Positions 54,484 through 64,000 of a stretch of DNA of 64,000 bases are shown piece by piece. The position numbers were made by a program, and so were the translations under genes. The notes under the pieces were generated by a model, which searched no databases, was not told the DNA's origin, and worked only from the letters and a program-made list of their open reading frames with translations. Positions within the stretch are counted from its first letter, which is position 1; the number at the start of each line of letters is the position of its first letter. The stretch spans positions 129,357 to 193,356 of the forward strand of contig CAUYUJ010018566.1 of NCBI GenBank assembly GCA_963575745.1, written 5' to 3'. This stretch comes from Prorocentrum cordatum. Taxonomy: Eukaryota; Sar; Dinophyceae; Prorocentrales; Prorocentraceae.

Positions 54484-57384
54484 CGAACGACGCGCTGAAG
54501 GGGGCGCGTGTCCGCGGGTTAGAGGCGCAGCGGGCCCGCGCCGCCCACGAGGCGCCGAGGCAGCCTCAGGACGCGACGGGCGGCTGCGACCACCTCCTTG
54601 TGGTACGTGAGCTCGTCGTGGGTGGCGGGCGCGCCCAGCCCGGCGTGCACCCGCATGATGCTGTACGTGCGGAAGGTCACAGCCATGCGAGCGATGGCGC
54701 GCTTCGGGTGGTCGTCGATGTTGTCGCTCTCCTGGAGCGCGAGCCGTGTGAGGATATCACCAGCAGGTTGTCCCCGAGGCTGAGCCAGTAGCGCCCACAT
54801 TCGCGGGCAAGTAACGTAGTGGTTGATGTCGTCCGTGTTCTTGATCTGCGAGTCTTTGTCGCAGCCGAACAGGCAGTTCTTCTGGTGGGAGTTGACGCGC
54901 ACGCGGTGCGATGTCGTCCACGCTCCAGACAAGGTCTTGACCACGGGCCAGAAGAGCGAGGCCGTGGAGTTCGCCAGGTGGGGCCGCAGGTCGCGCCAGC
55001 CGTGCTCAACACTCGCAGGGAGAGCAGCACGTCCAAGAAGTCCGTCACGGTCGGACGTATCGGAGCCCATCATGATGTCACTGGCGGAGTAGATGCGAGG
55101 TGTGGAGGTGGCCGCAGTGGTAGACTGAATGCCGTCGTCTTCCTGCGGGATGTTCGGGTTGGTGGCGCGTTCCTGTTCGATCCAGCGACGGCGGGCGCGG
55201 TGTTCAGCAGCTTCATCAGCAAATTATCGATGAGCGTTGGTCGGCATGTGCTCGGTGGTGTAGATCTGTAGGCGGTGGTTGCGAGGTCGATCAGCTCGAT
55301 GCAATGCACCGTAACATATCTCCTTCGCCATGTCACGGCGAGCATTGGCTGACCCGTACTGGTCATCGAGGCAGAAGTGCGCATTGAACTGGGTGCGGTG
55401 TAGAACAGCTGTGATGCACGGGACGCACCAGTCCATCCAGTCGTTGAAGTTGTCCATATCGCGGCCGAAGAACACGCTGGGCATCCATATTGCTGCCCAT
55501 GCTTCTGCACGTTCATTCAGGTAATTCATGGAGACATGGTTGTCGTTCCCATTCGGCTGCTCGGTCGTGGCAGGTGCCATCTGAGGTCCACTCTCAACAG
55601 GAAGTAGAGGGAACAAGGCGCGGAGACGGTGATGGATAGTCTTGTGGAAGGAGTCGCGGTACAGCTGGCGTTGTAGTTCCCGTAGGTATGCTTGTTGTGG
55701 AGAGGTGCGTGAAGTGGCACTCGAAGTAGCACCATTCGAAGCTATGAATCCAGCTTGTCTCTGATGAGATCCGCCAGTCCTGTCACGACTGGGCGTGCGA
55801 AGGCCACCAGCCCTGTCACGGCGCGGTGCCTGGCGGGCTCCAGTCCTGTCACGACTGTGTGTGTACAGTTCCTCCGCCTTGTTACGACGGGATGCCATGA
55901 TAGCGTGTCGTCCAGCAGCAGCAGCTTGCGCATGTGCTCGTTGAAGTATCTGGGCGGCACGCACCGTAGATCCTGTGGATCGCGTGAGAATCTTGAATAT
56001 GGATCCTTTGCCCGTCGCGATCAGCTTGTTGTGCAGTATGTCGTCGAATCGCTGCACGATGGAAGTGGCGTCACTCCAGCATGAAGCATACCATTTTCCA
56101 ACAACTACATCTCGTAGCGGGAGAAGTTCTTCAGCATGGGCACGGAATGTGTGAAGCAGTGGCTGCCAGCCAGAGATGGTAGTCGTGGAGGCGCGCCACA
56201 TCGTTGCTGCGAGAAGCGTTTCAATACCCTGCGGGATCGTGGCGGACGCCCATAGCGTGAACGACAGGATGTCCATCTTCGTGAAGCTCGAGGGGGCAGC
56301 ACGGATCAGCTTGTGGAGCCCGTGAATCTCCTTGGACAGGAATGCTGGGGAAGGCGGATAGAGCTGGCCGGCGTGCGAGAGGCATGTGATGGCAGCGGAG
56401 TTGTACATCTTGATGCACTGCTGGATGGGAGCGTAGGAGTCGCACAGGATCTGGATGCGCTCCCACCACTTGTTGGCAGGACCTTGCCATTGATGGTCGA
56501 GAGAAGCACCAGGGCCGATGTACACTCCGAGGTAGCGCGCAAAGCTCTTGATGAAGAAATCTTGCCACGGCTCGTAGAGCTGGGTCAGGATGGCACGCAT
56601 GCTCGCGGTGATCTCGGGCGTTGGCAGGGACCAGGTGGGAACGAGGACGCATTGCTTCGGTTGAAGGCGGAGTCCAGCGTGATGATGTGCAGCTTGCAAG
56701 TGTGGCAATAGAGCGCAAAGATCCCGAAGAGCAGCAAGAACTATACCCAGGTCGTCGGCGCATGCGCCGAGCAGGCCTCTACCCAGAGCAGTAAGTTCCA
56801 TCTTGAGGCCCTTGATGATGGGATCGAAGACTAGCGCCCGGAGCGTGCCGCTCAAGGGGCATCCTTGCGCAACCCCAGATTCTGCTAGAAGTAGCGGTCG
56901 ACGAGTACCACCTAAGTCGAGGAAAGCAAGTGGCATGTTGTAGCAGCATTGCAAGAGGTTGAGAAAGACGCCGTGGATGCCCCATCGCCTTAGAGTAGCC
57001 CACAACCACGCGTGCGAGAGGCTCGGGAACGCTGCGGCAATGTCCATGCTGGCGAAGCAGGGCATCATGCTGGGGGTTTCGCTGTTGATGCTGGTAATAC
57101 GGGCGATGGTGTCCACCTTGACAATGTTGGAAAGAAATTGACGCCACTGACAAAACCTTGTTGTTCTTCCTCGGTATCCGACGCCACGGAGCTGAGGATG
57201 CGGTTCGTCGCGGAGGCGATGATCTTGATGTCACTGTTCTTCATGGCGAGGGGGCGTAGACAGTCAGGACTGCGAGAACACTCGTAGTTTCCCATGGGCT
57301 CATCACCCTTGGGGAGCATGGCCATGAGCGCGTAGTTCAGGTCGTGTGGGATCGGTCCACCGTGAGCAATGGAGTGGAGGAGTG
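54484..57384 (-). mobile_element. 5'-truncated LINE retrotransposon with RT and zinc ribbon
   Basis: Non-LTR element on the minus strand, bounded by the two 21-base direct repeats. Only the RT-containing ORF remains; the endonuclease half is missing, the usual result of incomplete target-primed reverse transcription. The element abuts the 89-bp satellite on one side and a GGA run on the other. No poly-A or simple tail is visible at the 3' side before the duplication. Few disabling changes (one frameshift, one stop) suggest a recent insertion. Confidence 0.85.
54519..57384 (-). pseudogene. LINE reverse transcriptase ORF (one frameshift, one stop)
   Basis: Copies element RNA into the nicked target. 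In order: HSIAHGGPIPHDLNYALMAM, then RPLAMKNSDIKIIA (fingers), then a one-base deletion near 57142 within 'QGFVSG.QFLSNIV'. In the main frame (57116 on) come motif A FASMDIAAAFPS (Asp25), motif B GVAQGCPLSG (81-90), motif C ACADD (Asp121/122), GLRLQPKQC, and YLGVYIG (195-201). All three catalytic Asp are kept. A TAA at 55224-55226 interrupts the same frame, which then runs open to 54519 and contains CLFGC...HYVTC, the zf-RVT zinc ribbon typical of plant and protist LINEs. Codons 55785-55860 carry three SRDRTG-type repeats. Confidence 0.9.
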
Positions 57385-57405
57385 TGTGTAGGGGAGGAGG
57401 AGGAG
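57385..57405 (+). repeat. Target-site duplication of the LINE, right
   Basis: Identical to 54463-54483; continues into further GGA triplets to 57420, as expected if the original target was TGTGTAGGGG plus a GGA run. Confidence 0.75.
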
Positions 57406-57420
57406 GAGGAGGAGGAGGAG

Positions 57421-57660
57421 AACGCGGGGACCGTTAGTTCAAAACGAAGACCCAACACCACAGATGGTTGGGAAAAACCGACAACCACTTCAGACAAGTG
57501 GAGGGCGGGTCGCTTGGAACCAGTACGAGCAGCGAGGGGCATCGAACGCGGGCGACGTGCAGCGAGCGGCGACTGCAGTCCCTAACGGGCTGGTCGGGCG
57601 GGCAGGCCCAAACGGGCGGGTCGAGCGGGCGGGTCGTTGAAGCATAAATTCTGCTTGAAC
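57421..57660. other. Unique sequence, no gene recognised
   Basis: GGGCGGGTCG/GGGCGGGCAGG words at 57497, 57587 and 57607 give a weak repeat. No protein recognised. Confidence 0.4.
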
Positions 57661-57664
57661 CGCC

Positions 57665-57879
57665 AGGCAATATGTAGCGGGAGCGCGGTTCCTGAGTGTC
57701 GAGGAGCGGCATCTGAATAAATTGTGAAGAAATATCCGGCGGGAGGGAGCCGCGACTCGGTGGTAAGTTGCGAGGAAATTCCCAGCGAGAGCGCGATTCT
57801 TCAATAAATTGTGGGAAAAAACACACACCAAAAAAACAAAAAACAAAAAACAAAAAAAAAACAAAAAAAAAAAAAAAAA

Positions 57880-57914
<35 letters not shown>

Positions 57915-58010
57915 GGGAGCCGCGATCCGGTGGTAAGTTGCAAGGTAGTCCCAAGCGAGAGCGCGGCTCTTCAACAAATTGTGGAGGAATATCAGGCGGG
58001 AGCCGCTGTT
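57665..58010 (+). repeat. ~41-70-bp array, locus 1, split by an A tract
   Basis: Units with GCGAGAGCGCG(A/G)(T/C)TC, TTCAATAAATTGTG and GGTAAGTTGC(G/A)AGG. An A-rich tract (57828-57912, with a few C and one T) sits between two units. Confidence 0.8.
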
Positions 58011-58160
58011 GTTGTCCGGGGGCCCAACGACACAGTTGGACCCTCAAGACATTCCCTTTAAAAAATAGGGTGCGAACCCCGGGAAGGGCACTTCAATCGA
58101 AAAAACATTGTGCACCGGACGAGGGGATCAACAATAATGACTTTTCATACATGAACATTC
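58011..58160 (+). repeat. Conserved left flank of AAC array, copy 1
   Basis: CTGTTGTTGTCCGGGGGCCC, TGTGCACCGGACGAGGGGAT and CAACAATAATGACTTTTCAT match 59230-59393; the last two also match 60345-60405 in part. Confidence 0.75.
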
Positions 58161-58237
<77 letters not shown>

Positions 58238-58307
58238 AAAAAACAACAAAAACAACAAAAACAAAAACAAAAACAAAAACAACAACAACAACAAAAACAA
58301 CAAGAAG

Positions 58308-58345
<38 letters not shown>

Positions 58346-58380
58346 CCACAACAACAACAACAACAACGACAACAATAATA
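58158..58380 (+). repeat. AAC microsatellite
   Basis: AAC triplets with AAAAAC stretches; translations are poly-Gln or poly-Val. Confidence 0.95.
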
Positions 58381-58500
58381 AGTTCAAGACCTTTCGCCCT
58401 TATATGCTCGAGTGTCCAATAACACGTATTTCCCAAACCCTCGATACCCGCCCTCTTCATCTTCGATCGAACCCATTTTGGGGGGTATACCTTTCTTCCA
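58381..58500 (-). repeat. Element end next to AAC array, copy 1
   Basis: TTATATGCTCGAGTGTC, TTTCCCAAACCCTCGATACC and CGCCCTCTTCATCTTCG match 63784-63880. Read on the minus strand, both copies encode DEEGGY-GFG then DTRA-K before running into GTT repeats, as if the repeat were an element tail. Confidence 0.75.
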
Positions 58501-58621
58501 TGAAGGCCGGGCCCCGGCAAGCGGCGGGGCGGCCGCGGACCGTCGGCCTGGCCAGCGGCAGCGCTGATCGGCGGGGCGGCCGCGGACCGTCGACCCGACC
58601 CCAAGAGGGACGGACAGGGGA

Positions 58622-58622
58622 C

Positions 58623-58669
<47 letters not shown>

Positions 58670-58720
58670 TCGAAAACGACGGCGACGACGACGACGACGG
58701 CGACGACGAGCGAAAGCGAG
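58622..58720 (+). repeat. GAC microsatellite
   Basis: GACGAC triplets with GGCGAC and GTCGAAAAC interruptions. Confidence 0.95.
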
Positions 58721-58724
58721 AGCG

Positions 58725-58985
58725 AGAGAGAACGACAGCAGGGCCACGAAGGGCACGAAGTAGGCCACGAAGGGCGACAGCGGGGATACGAAGGGAATGC
58801 GTATGGGGCCACGAAGAGCGCGAACGAGCGGGGACCACGAAGTGCAGATAATGCGGGGCCACAGAAGACAACTATGGGGCCACTGAGGGTAGCAACTGGG
58901 CCACGTAGGACAGTGAGGGGGGCACAAATGGCGACAGCGGGGCCGCGAAGGGCATGCACATGGGGCCACAACGGGCGCGACTCCT
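58725..58985 (+). repeat. ~24-27-bp repeat GGGGCCACGAAGGGC
   Basis: GGGGCCACGAAG and variants about ten times, spaced roughly 24-27 bases. The core GGGGCCACGAA is also the start of the 89-bp satellite unit. Confidence 0.75.
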
Positions 58986-59235
58986 GGGTGCCTGGGTGTC
59001 GGGAGCGCGGCGCTTGGGCAAATTGCAGGAAATTCCCACGCAACGCCATTCTTTCGTAAAATGCAAACAAGTCTCCAGCGAGAGCGCGCCTCCAGAGCGC
59101 TGGGAGAACGATTCCTGAATAAATGGCAAGGAAGTCCCAAGCGAAAGCGCGACTCCTGAATAAAATGCAAGGAAGTCTCGGGCGGGAGCGGGGGTCCTGG
59201 CTAAATTGTGAGGAAGTCTCAAGCGGGAGCCGTTG
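58986..59235 (+). repeat. ~41-bp array, locus 2
   Basis: GAAAGCGCGACTCCTGAATA, AAATGCAAGGAAGTC and neighbours; same family as 57665-58010, again followed by the AAC left flank. Confidence 0.85.
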
Positions 59236-59388
59236 CTGTTGTAACCCGAAGGCCAGGGGCCCAGTTTGAGCATCAAGAGTTTTCCTGACAAAAACCAAGG
59301 TGCGAGCGTCGAGGGGCATACTTTGATTGAGAAAAAAATATGCACCGGCGGGGGTGGATCAACAATAATTATTATTGGAAAGTGAGAC
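59236..59388 (+). repeat. Conserved left flank of AAC array, copy 2
   Basis: CAGGGGCCCAGTTTGAGCAT, ATGCACCGGCGGGGGTGGAT and CAACAATAATTATTATTGG align with 58011-58160. Confidence 0.75.
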
Positions 59389-59391
59389 TTC

Positions 59392-59449
<58 letters not shown>

Positions 59450-59466
59450 GCAACAGCAAGAACAAG

Positions 59467-59502
<36 letters not shown>

Positions 59503-59505
59503 CAC
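59389..59505 (+). repeat. AAC microsatellite
   Basis: AAC triplets with AGC/AAG interruptions. Confidence 0.95.
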
Positions 59506-60350
59506 TTTACCCGAACGCTCAGTGTTCTCACCAGTGCCAGGGTTTTCATGCGACGCCAGCCAATACCCCCACTTTGTGGGGGGGCAGTGCAAGCTCTACC
59601 AAATATCCACACGACTCTTCGCCACCACCCACACCCAGCTTCCCGCCCTATGACGTTCGGACACTTCACTTCGTGGCCTGCGGACGACCGTGGCTACTAC
59701 ACTGGCGTGGAGTACACACCCACAGAAGTTGTTAGGACAGCGCGCGCGGGTGGAAATTTTGAAAAGTCGTGCAGCTGTTTTTCGAGGACCTACGGTGCGA
59801 TTCGTGTGATTTTATGATGCGCGGTGCTAAAATTCTTAAGAACCCAATGGTTTTTGGAGATTTCGGCGTGCGCGCGCGAAGAAAAAACGAATGTGTCCCG
59901 CATGGTATTATTTGACAGGGATGATGGCCCTGGCAGGTGCGCAACCGTTGTCGCAGAAGTTCGAAAAAGTTGCTCGCAAAAGCCCGTTTGACAGAAATGT
60001 TTAAAAAGTGTTGGGTTTCCTACGAATCCGCAAGAGCGCGCGGGATGAGATTTTGACATTTTTTTGTTGAAAAACCATTGGTTTTTGGATGTTTTTATGT
60101 TGAAATCGCTCCGAACACTAAGCTTTTGGAAGGATTTCGTCTTGCGCGCGCGAATGTCCACTTTACCTTATTTTTTGCAAGGGATTCTTGAAATTTGATT
60201 ATATTAGAACAAGAAATGTCATTTTATAGTGTTTTTTGCAAGGGAAAGCGGGGGGGAACAAAACAACCGGATCTTGATCACATCGAATTACCTGAGGCTT
60301 CCTCACGAAAATGATGAAAATGTAGCTGCGGCCTAGGCGGCGCAGGGGGG
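59506..60350. repeat. AT-richer region with diverged ~100-bp repeats
   Basis: CAATGGTTTTTGGAGATTTC and CATTGGTTTTTGGATGTTTT, with GCGCGCGCGAA(G/T) (59868, 60146) and TTTTTTGCAAGGGA (60172, 60231), mark two to three decayed units. No gene is supported. Confidence 0.55.
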
Positions 60351-60405
60351 CCGTGCACCAGGGGTCCCAACAATAATTATTCTTTAGAATTAATAATGTT
60401 CAACA
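60351..60405 (+). repeat. Partial left flank of AAC array, copy 3
   Basis: CGTGCACCAGGGGTCCCAAC and AATAATTATT precede TTCAACAACAAC, as in copies 1 and 2. Confidence 0.6.
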
Positions 60406-60562
60406 ACAACCATAATCACAACAACCACAACAACCACAACAACAACAACAACTACAACTACAACAACGACAACGACAACAACGACAACAACGACAACAAC
60501 AATAATAACAACAACGTCAACAACAACAGCAGCAACAACAACATCAACAACAACAACAACGC
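60400..60562 (+). repeat. AAC microsatellite
   Basis: AAC triplets with CAT, TAC and GAC interruptions. Confidence 0.95.
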
Positions 60563-60805
60563 AAGGACACTCTCTCAGGCCACCCCGGCGGGGCCCGTGG
60601 GTGTGTCCTCGCCCCCGGGGCGAGCGCACTGCCCCAGGCCACACGTTGCAGTTGTTGCCCCGGGGGGGGGGGGGAGCAACGCGCAACACCTCTGTCATAC
60701 GCGAACGTAAATCTATATGTGTTTCCGAATCTCCGTTGGCTCCCTTACTGTTCCCCGCGCACTCCTGTGTCCGAAAACCATCCACGCGCCAGCGAGGCCA
60801 GCTCC
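60563..60805. other. Unique spacer
   Basis: GC-rich, with a run of 13 G at 60662-60674. No gene recognised. Confidence 0.5.
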
Positions 60806-62995
60806 TCCTCCTCATAGGACTCCTATGGAATCGCGCAGGACCCTGTAAGGATCCTATAGGATCCCTATAGGACTCCTATGGAATCGTGCCGGACCCTGTA
60901 AGGATCCTACAGGATCCCTCTAAGGTTCCTATGGAAACGTGCAGGACCGTGTAAGGATCCTATAGGATCCCTCCAGGGTTCCGATGGAATCGTGCAGAAC
61001 CCTGTAAGGATCCTGCGGAATCCCTCTAGGGTTCCTATAGAATCGTGCAGGGCCCTGTAAGGATCCTATGGGATCCCTCCAGGGTTCCGATGGAATCGTG
61101 CAGGACCCTGTAAGGATCCTAGAGGATCCCTCTACGGTTCCTGTGGAATCGTGCAGGACCCTGTAAGGATCCTATGGGATCCCTCCAGGGTTCCGATGGA
61201 ATCGTGCAGGACCCTGTAAGGATTTTATGGGATCCCTCTACGGTTCCTATGGAATCGTGCAGGACCCTGTAAGGATCCTATAGGTTCCTCCTCTATAGGA
61301 CTCCTATGGAATCGTGCAGGACCTTGTAAGGTTCCTATAGGATCCCTCTAGGGTTCCTATGGAATCGTGCAGGACCCTGTAGGATCCTATAGGATCCCTA
61401 TAGGATTCCTATGGAACCGTACAGGACCCTGTAAGGATCCTATAGGATCCCTACAGGATTCCTATGGAATCGTGCAGGCTCCTGTAAGGATCCTATAAGA
61501 TCCCCATAGGGTTCCGATGGAATCCTGCAGGGCCCTGTGAGGATCCTATCGGACCCTTATGAAGGTTCCGATGGAATCCTGTAAGCCCCTGTAAGGATCC
61601 TACAGGATCCCTCTAGGTTTCCGATGGAATCGTCCAGGACCTTGTAAGGATCCTATAGGATCCCTCCAGGATTCCGATGGAATCGTGCAGGACCCTGTAA
61701 GGATCCTATAGGATCCCTCTAGGGTTCTTATGGAATCGTGCAGGGCCCTGTAAGGATCCTATATGATCCCTATAGGCTTTCCATAGAATCGTGCAGGACC
61801 CTGTCAGGATCCTAGAGGATCCCTATAAGGTTCCAATGGGAACCTGTTGGGCCCTGTCAGGATCCTAGAGGATCCCTCTAGGGTTCCGATGGAATCGTGC
61901 AGGACCCTGTAAGGATCCTATAGGATCCCTCTAGGGTTTCTATGGAAACGTGGGGGACCCTGTAAGGATCTGATGGGATCCCTCTACGTATCCGATGGGA
62001 TCGTGCAAGACCCTGTAAGGATCCTATAGGATCCTCCTTATAGGACTCCGATGGAATCATGCAGGCTCCTGTAAGGATGCTATAGGATCCCTCCAGGGTT
62101 CCTATGGAATCATGCAGGACCCTGCACGGACCCTATAGGATCCCTAATAAGCTAATAAGGTTTCCTATGGAACCGTGCAGGACCCTGTAAGGATCCTATA
62201 GGATCCCTCTAGGGTTCCTATAGAATCGTGCAGGACCCTGTAAGGATCCTACAGGATCCCTATAGAGTTCCGATGGAATCCTGCAGGGCCCTGTGAGGAT
62301 CCTATCGGATCCCTATAGGGTTCCGATGGAATCCTGTAGGACCCTGTAAGGATCCTATAAGACCCCTATAGGATTCCTATGGAACCGTGCAGGACCCTGT
62401 ACGGATCCTATGAAATCCCTATAGGGTTCCTATGGGATCGTGCAGGACCCTGTAAGGACCCTATAAGATCCTTATGAGGTTCCTATGGAATCGTGCAGGG
62501 CCCTGTAAGGATCCTATAGGATCCCTCGAGGGTTCCGATGGAAACCTGTTGGAACCTGTAAGGATCCTATAGGATCCCTCTAGGGTTCCTGTGGAATCGC
62601 GCAGGACCCTGTAAGGATCCTACAGGATCCCTCTAGGTTTCCGATGGAATCGTGCAGGACCCTGTAAGGATCCTATAGGATCCCTCTAGGGTTCCTATGG
62701 AAACGTGCAGGACCCTGTAAGGATCCTATGGGATCCCTATAGGGTGTTCCTATGGAATCGTGCAGGGCCCTGTAAGGATCCTATAGGTTCCTCCTTATAG
62801 GACTCCGATGGAATCGTGCAGGACCCCGTAAGGATACCATGTTCTCCTCCTCTATAGGACTCCTATGGAATCGTGCAGGACCTTGTAAGGTTCCTATAGG
62901 ATCCCTATAGGATTCCGATGGAACCGTGCAGGACCCTGTAAGGATCCTATAGGCTCCCTCTACGTTCCCGATGGAATCGTGCAGGACCCTGCAGA
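60806..62995 (+). repeat. 53-bp satellite, ~41 units, palindromic core
   Basis: Units read GGAATCGTGCAGGACCCTGT, AAGGATCCTATAGGATCCCT and CTAGGGTTCCTAT. The core AGGATCCTATAGGATCCT (typical units) is self-complementary over 18 bases. Spacing is mostly 52-56 bases with few indels. No open frame persists. Confidence 0.95.
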
Positions 62996-63395
62996 GGGGT
63001 GTGCCACAATGATCCTCGAGAGGGGTGTGCCATAATGAAGCCTCTGAGGAGCTCTCTGTGGAGCCAGGGCCACGATCCTCGAGAGGGGTGTGCCATAATG
63101 AAGCCTCGGTGGAGCTCCCTGTGGGGCCAGGGCCACGATCCGTGGGAGGGGCGCGCCGAAATCAAACTTCGGTGGAGCTCCCTGTGGGGCCAGGGCCACG
63201 ATCCTCGAGAGTGGTGTGCCGAATGGAGCCTCGCTGGAGCCCCCTGTGGGGCCAGGGCCACGATCCGTGAGAGGGGTGCGCCGAAACCAAGCTTCGGTGG
63301 AGCGCACTGAGCCACGATCCTCGAGAGGGGTGTGCCCAAATCAAACCTCGGTGGAGCTCCCTGTGGGGCCAGGGCCACGATCCGTGAGAGGGGTG
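62990..63395 (+). repeat. ~61-bp satellite related to the 89-bp satellite
   Basis: About seven units with GAGAGGGGTGTGCC, CCTCGGTGGAGCTCCCTGTG and GGGCCAGGGCCACGATCC. It shares GGTGGAGCTCCCT and GGGGCCA with the 89-bp unit but lacks the central segment. It follows the 53-bp array with no spacer. Confidence 0.9.
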
Positions 63396-63597
63396 CGCCC
63401 TTTGGGGCCTGCATGGGGGTCCGCAGCAGTCCCGAAAGGACCTGCCGAGCAACGCCGCCGGGCCCTGCAGACCCCCGCAGCGGCCTGGCGAGGCCTCGTG
63501 GCGTTGCTCGGACCAGAGGCCCTGCAGGGCCCGTGCGTGGCCCCGTGGTGTTGCTCGGGGGGGGGTCGAGCAACGGGCCTCCAGTAGTGTCCTCGCG
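63396..63597. other. GC-rich segment with repeated inverted words
   Basis: CCGAGCAACGCC (63445-63456) is the exact complement of GGCGTTGCTCGG (63500-63511); GGTGTTGCTCGG and CGAGCAACGGG follow. It can fold in more than one way. Confidence 0.6.
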
Positions 63598-63664
<67 letters not shown>

Positions 63665-63783
63665 GCAACAACAACAACAACAACAACCACCACAACACCA
63701 ACAACAACAACAACAACAGCAGCAGCAGCAACAACAACAACAACAACCACAACCACAACCACAACCATAACAACAAAAACAGC
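63598..63783 (+). repeat. AAC microsatellite
   Basis: AAC triplets with AGC, ACC interruptions. Confidence 0.95.
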
Positions 63784-63880
63784 AATAATCATTGTAAGAC
63801 TGTTCGCTCTTATCTGCTCGCGTGTCATTCAATATGCATATCCCAAACCCTGGATACCCGCCTTCTTCGTCTTCGTTGGG
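63784..63880 (-). repeat. Element end next to AAC array, copy 2
   Basis: GTTCGCTCTTATCTGCTCG, TCCCAAACCCTGGATACCCG and CCTTCTTCGTCTTCG match 58381-58480 in the same orientation and the same position relative to the AAC run. Confidence 0.75.
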
Positions 63881-64000
63881 GGGTATATTCATTCCCTGCC
63901 ACGCGTGGTTGGTGAAGCCCTTAAAAGCGAAGGGCAACAGATAACGGGGGACAATGAGGACGAAGGGATCGGAGGAAGGGAGGGGAAGGGCAAGAAGGAG

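Noticed and set aside
57828-57912. Poly-A tail of a retroposon
   Set aside because: The A-rich tract lies inside a tandem array with the same units on both sides, and no element body or target duplication borders it.

Overview
The window looks like nuclear DNA of a dinoflagellate; no bacterial, organellar or phage gene is present. This is inferred from three things: retroelement proteins of dinoflagellate type (a DIRS-like reverse transcriptase, RNase H and tyrosine recombinase set, a LINE with a C-terminal zinc ribbon, and a copia RNase H), a GC-rich background, and a very large repeat load. The species cannot be fixed from this sequence. Most long open frames are translations of triplet repeats (poly-Ser, Ile, His, Asp, Glu, Leu) and are not genes. 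No rRNA, tRNA, CRISPR array or canonical dinoflagellate telomere array was seen. One 100-base assembly gap lies at 47090-47189.

Layout. 0-9 kb: a ~100-bp tandem array, two double-hairpin units, a broken copia fragment (3.7-4.2 kb), a nested hairpin, and the first copy of a composite repeat (CCT repeat, ~105-bp block, 81-bp array, ~330-bp block, CCT repeat). 9-14.5 kb: a tandem duplication of a CCAAGAGG-rich unit, then ~0.9 kb of an 8-bp array (GGGCTATA) that switches to another 8-bp array (CACCCGGG). 14.5-18 kb: minor arrays and possible exon fragments. 18.3-28 kb: a ~6-kb decayed DIRS-like retrotransposon on the minus strand, flanked on both sides by CAT-type repeat. 28-41 kb: AAC, GAT, CAT, 10-bp (GCTTGGCATT) and 5-bp (AGCTT/AGCAT) arrays, with short dispersed modules and a few possible exons. 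41.6-46.5 kb is the most gene-like part: a minus-strand alpha/beta-hydrolase-like gene framed by ~406-bp direct repeats, and an unrecognised 324-codon frame next to it. 48.7-50.2 kb: second copy of the composite repeat. 50.9-52.3 kb: a coding-like relic and a tandem array. 53.4-57.4 kb: an 89-bp satellite interrupted by a nearly intact, 5'-truncated LINE with an apparent target-site duplication. 57.6-64 kb: modules ending in AAC repeats, a ~2.2-kb 53-bp satellite with a palindromic core, and a ~61-bp satellite related to the 89-bp one.

The genes do not form a pathway. The recurring pattern is that repeat blocks are joined, bounded and apparently copied together with microsatellites: the same block order appears at distant places, always punctuated by CCT, GGA or AAC runs. 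The best candidates for real host genes are the hydrolase (43194-44786) and the unknown frame (45524-46498). Dinoflagellate genes are normally spliced, so exon limits given here are provisional.
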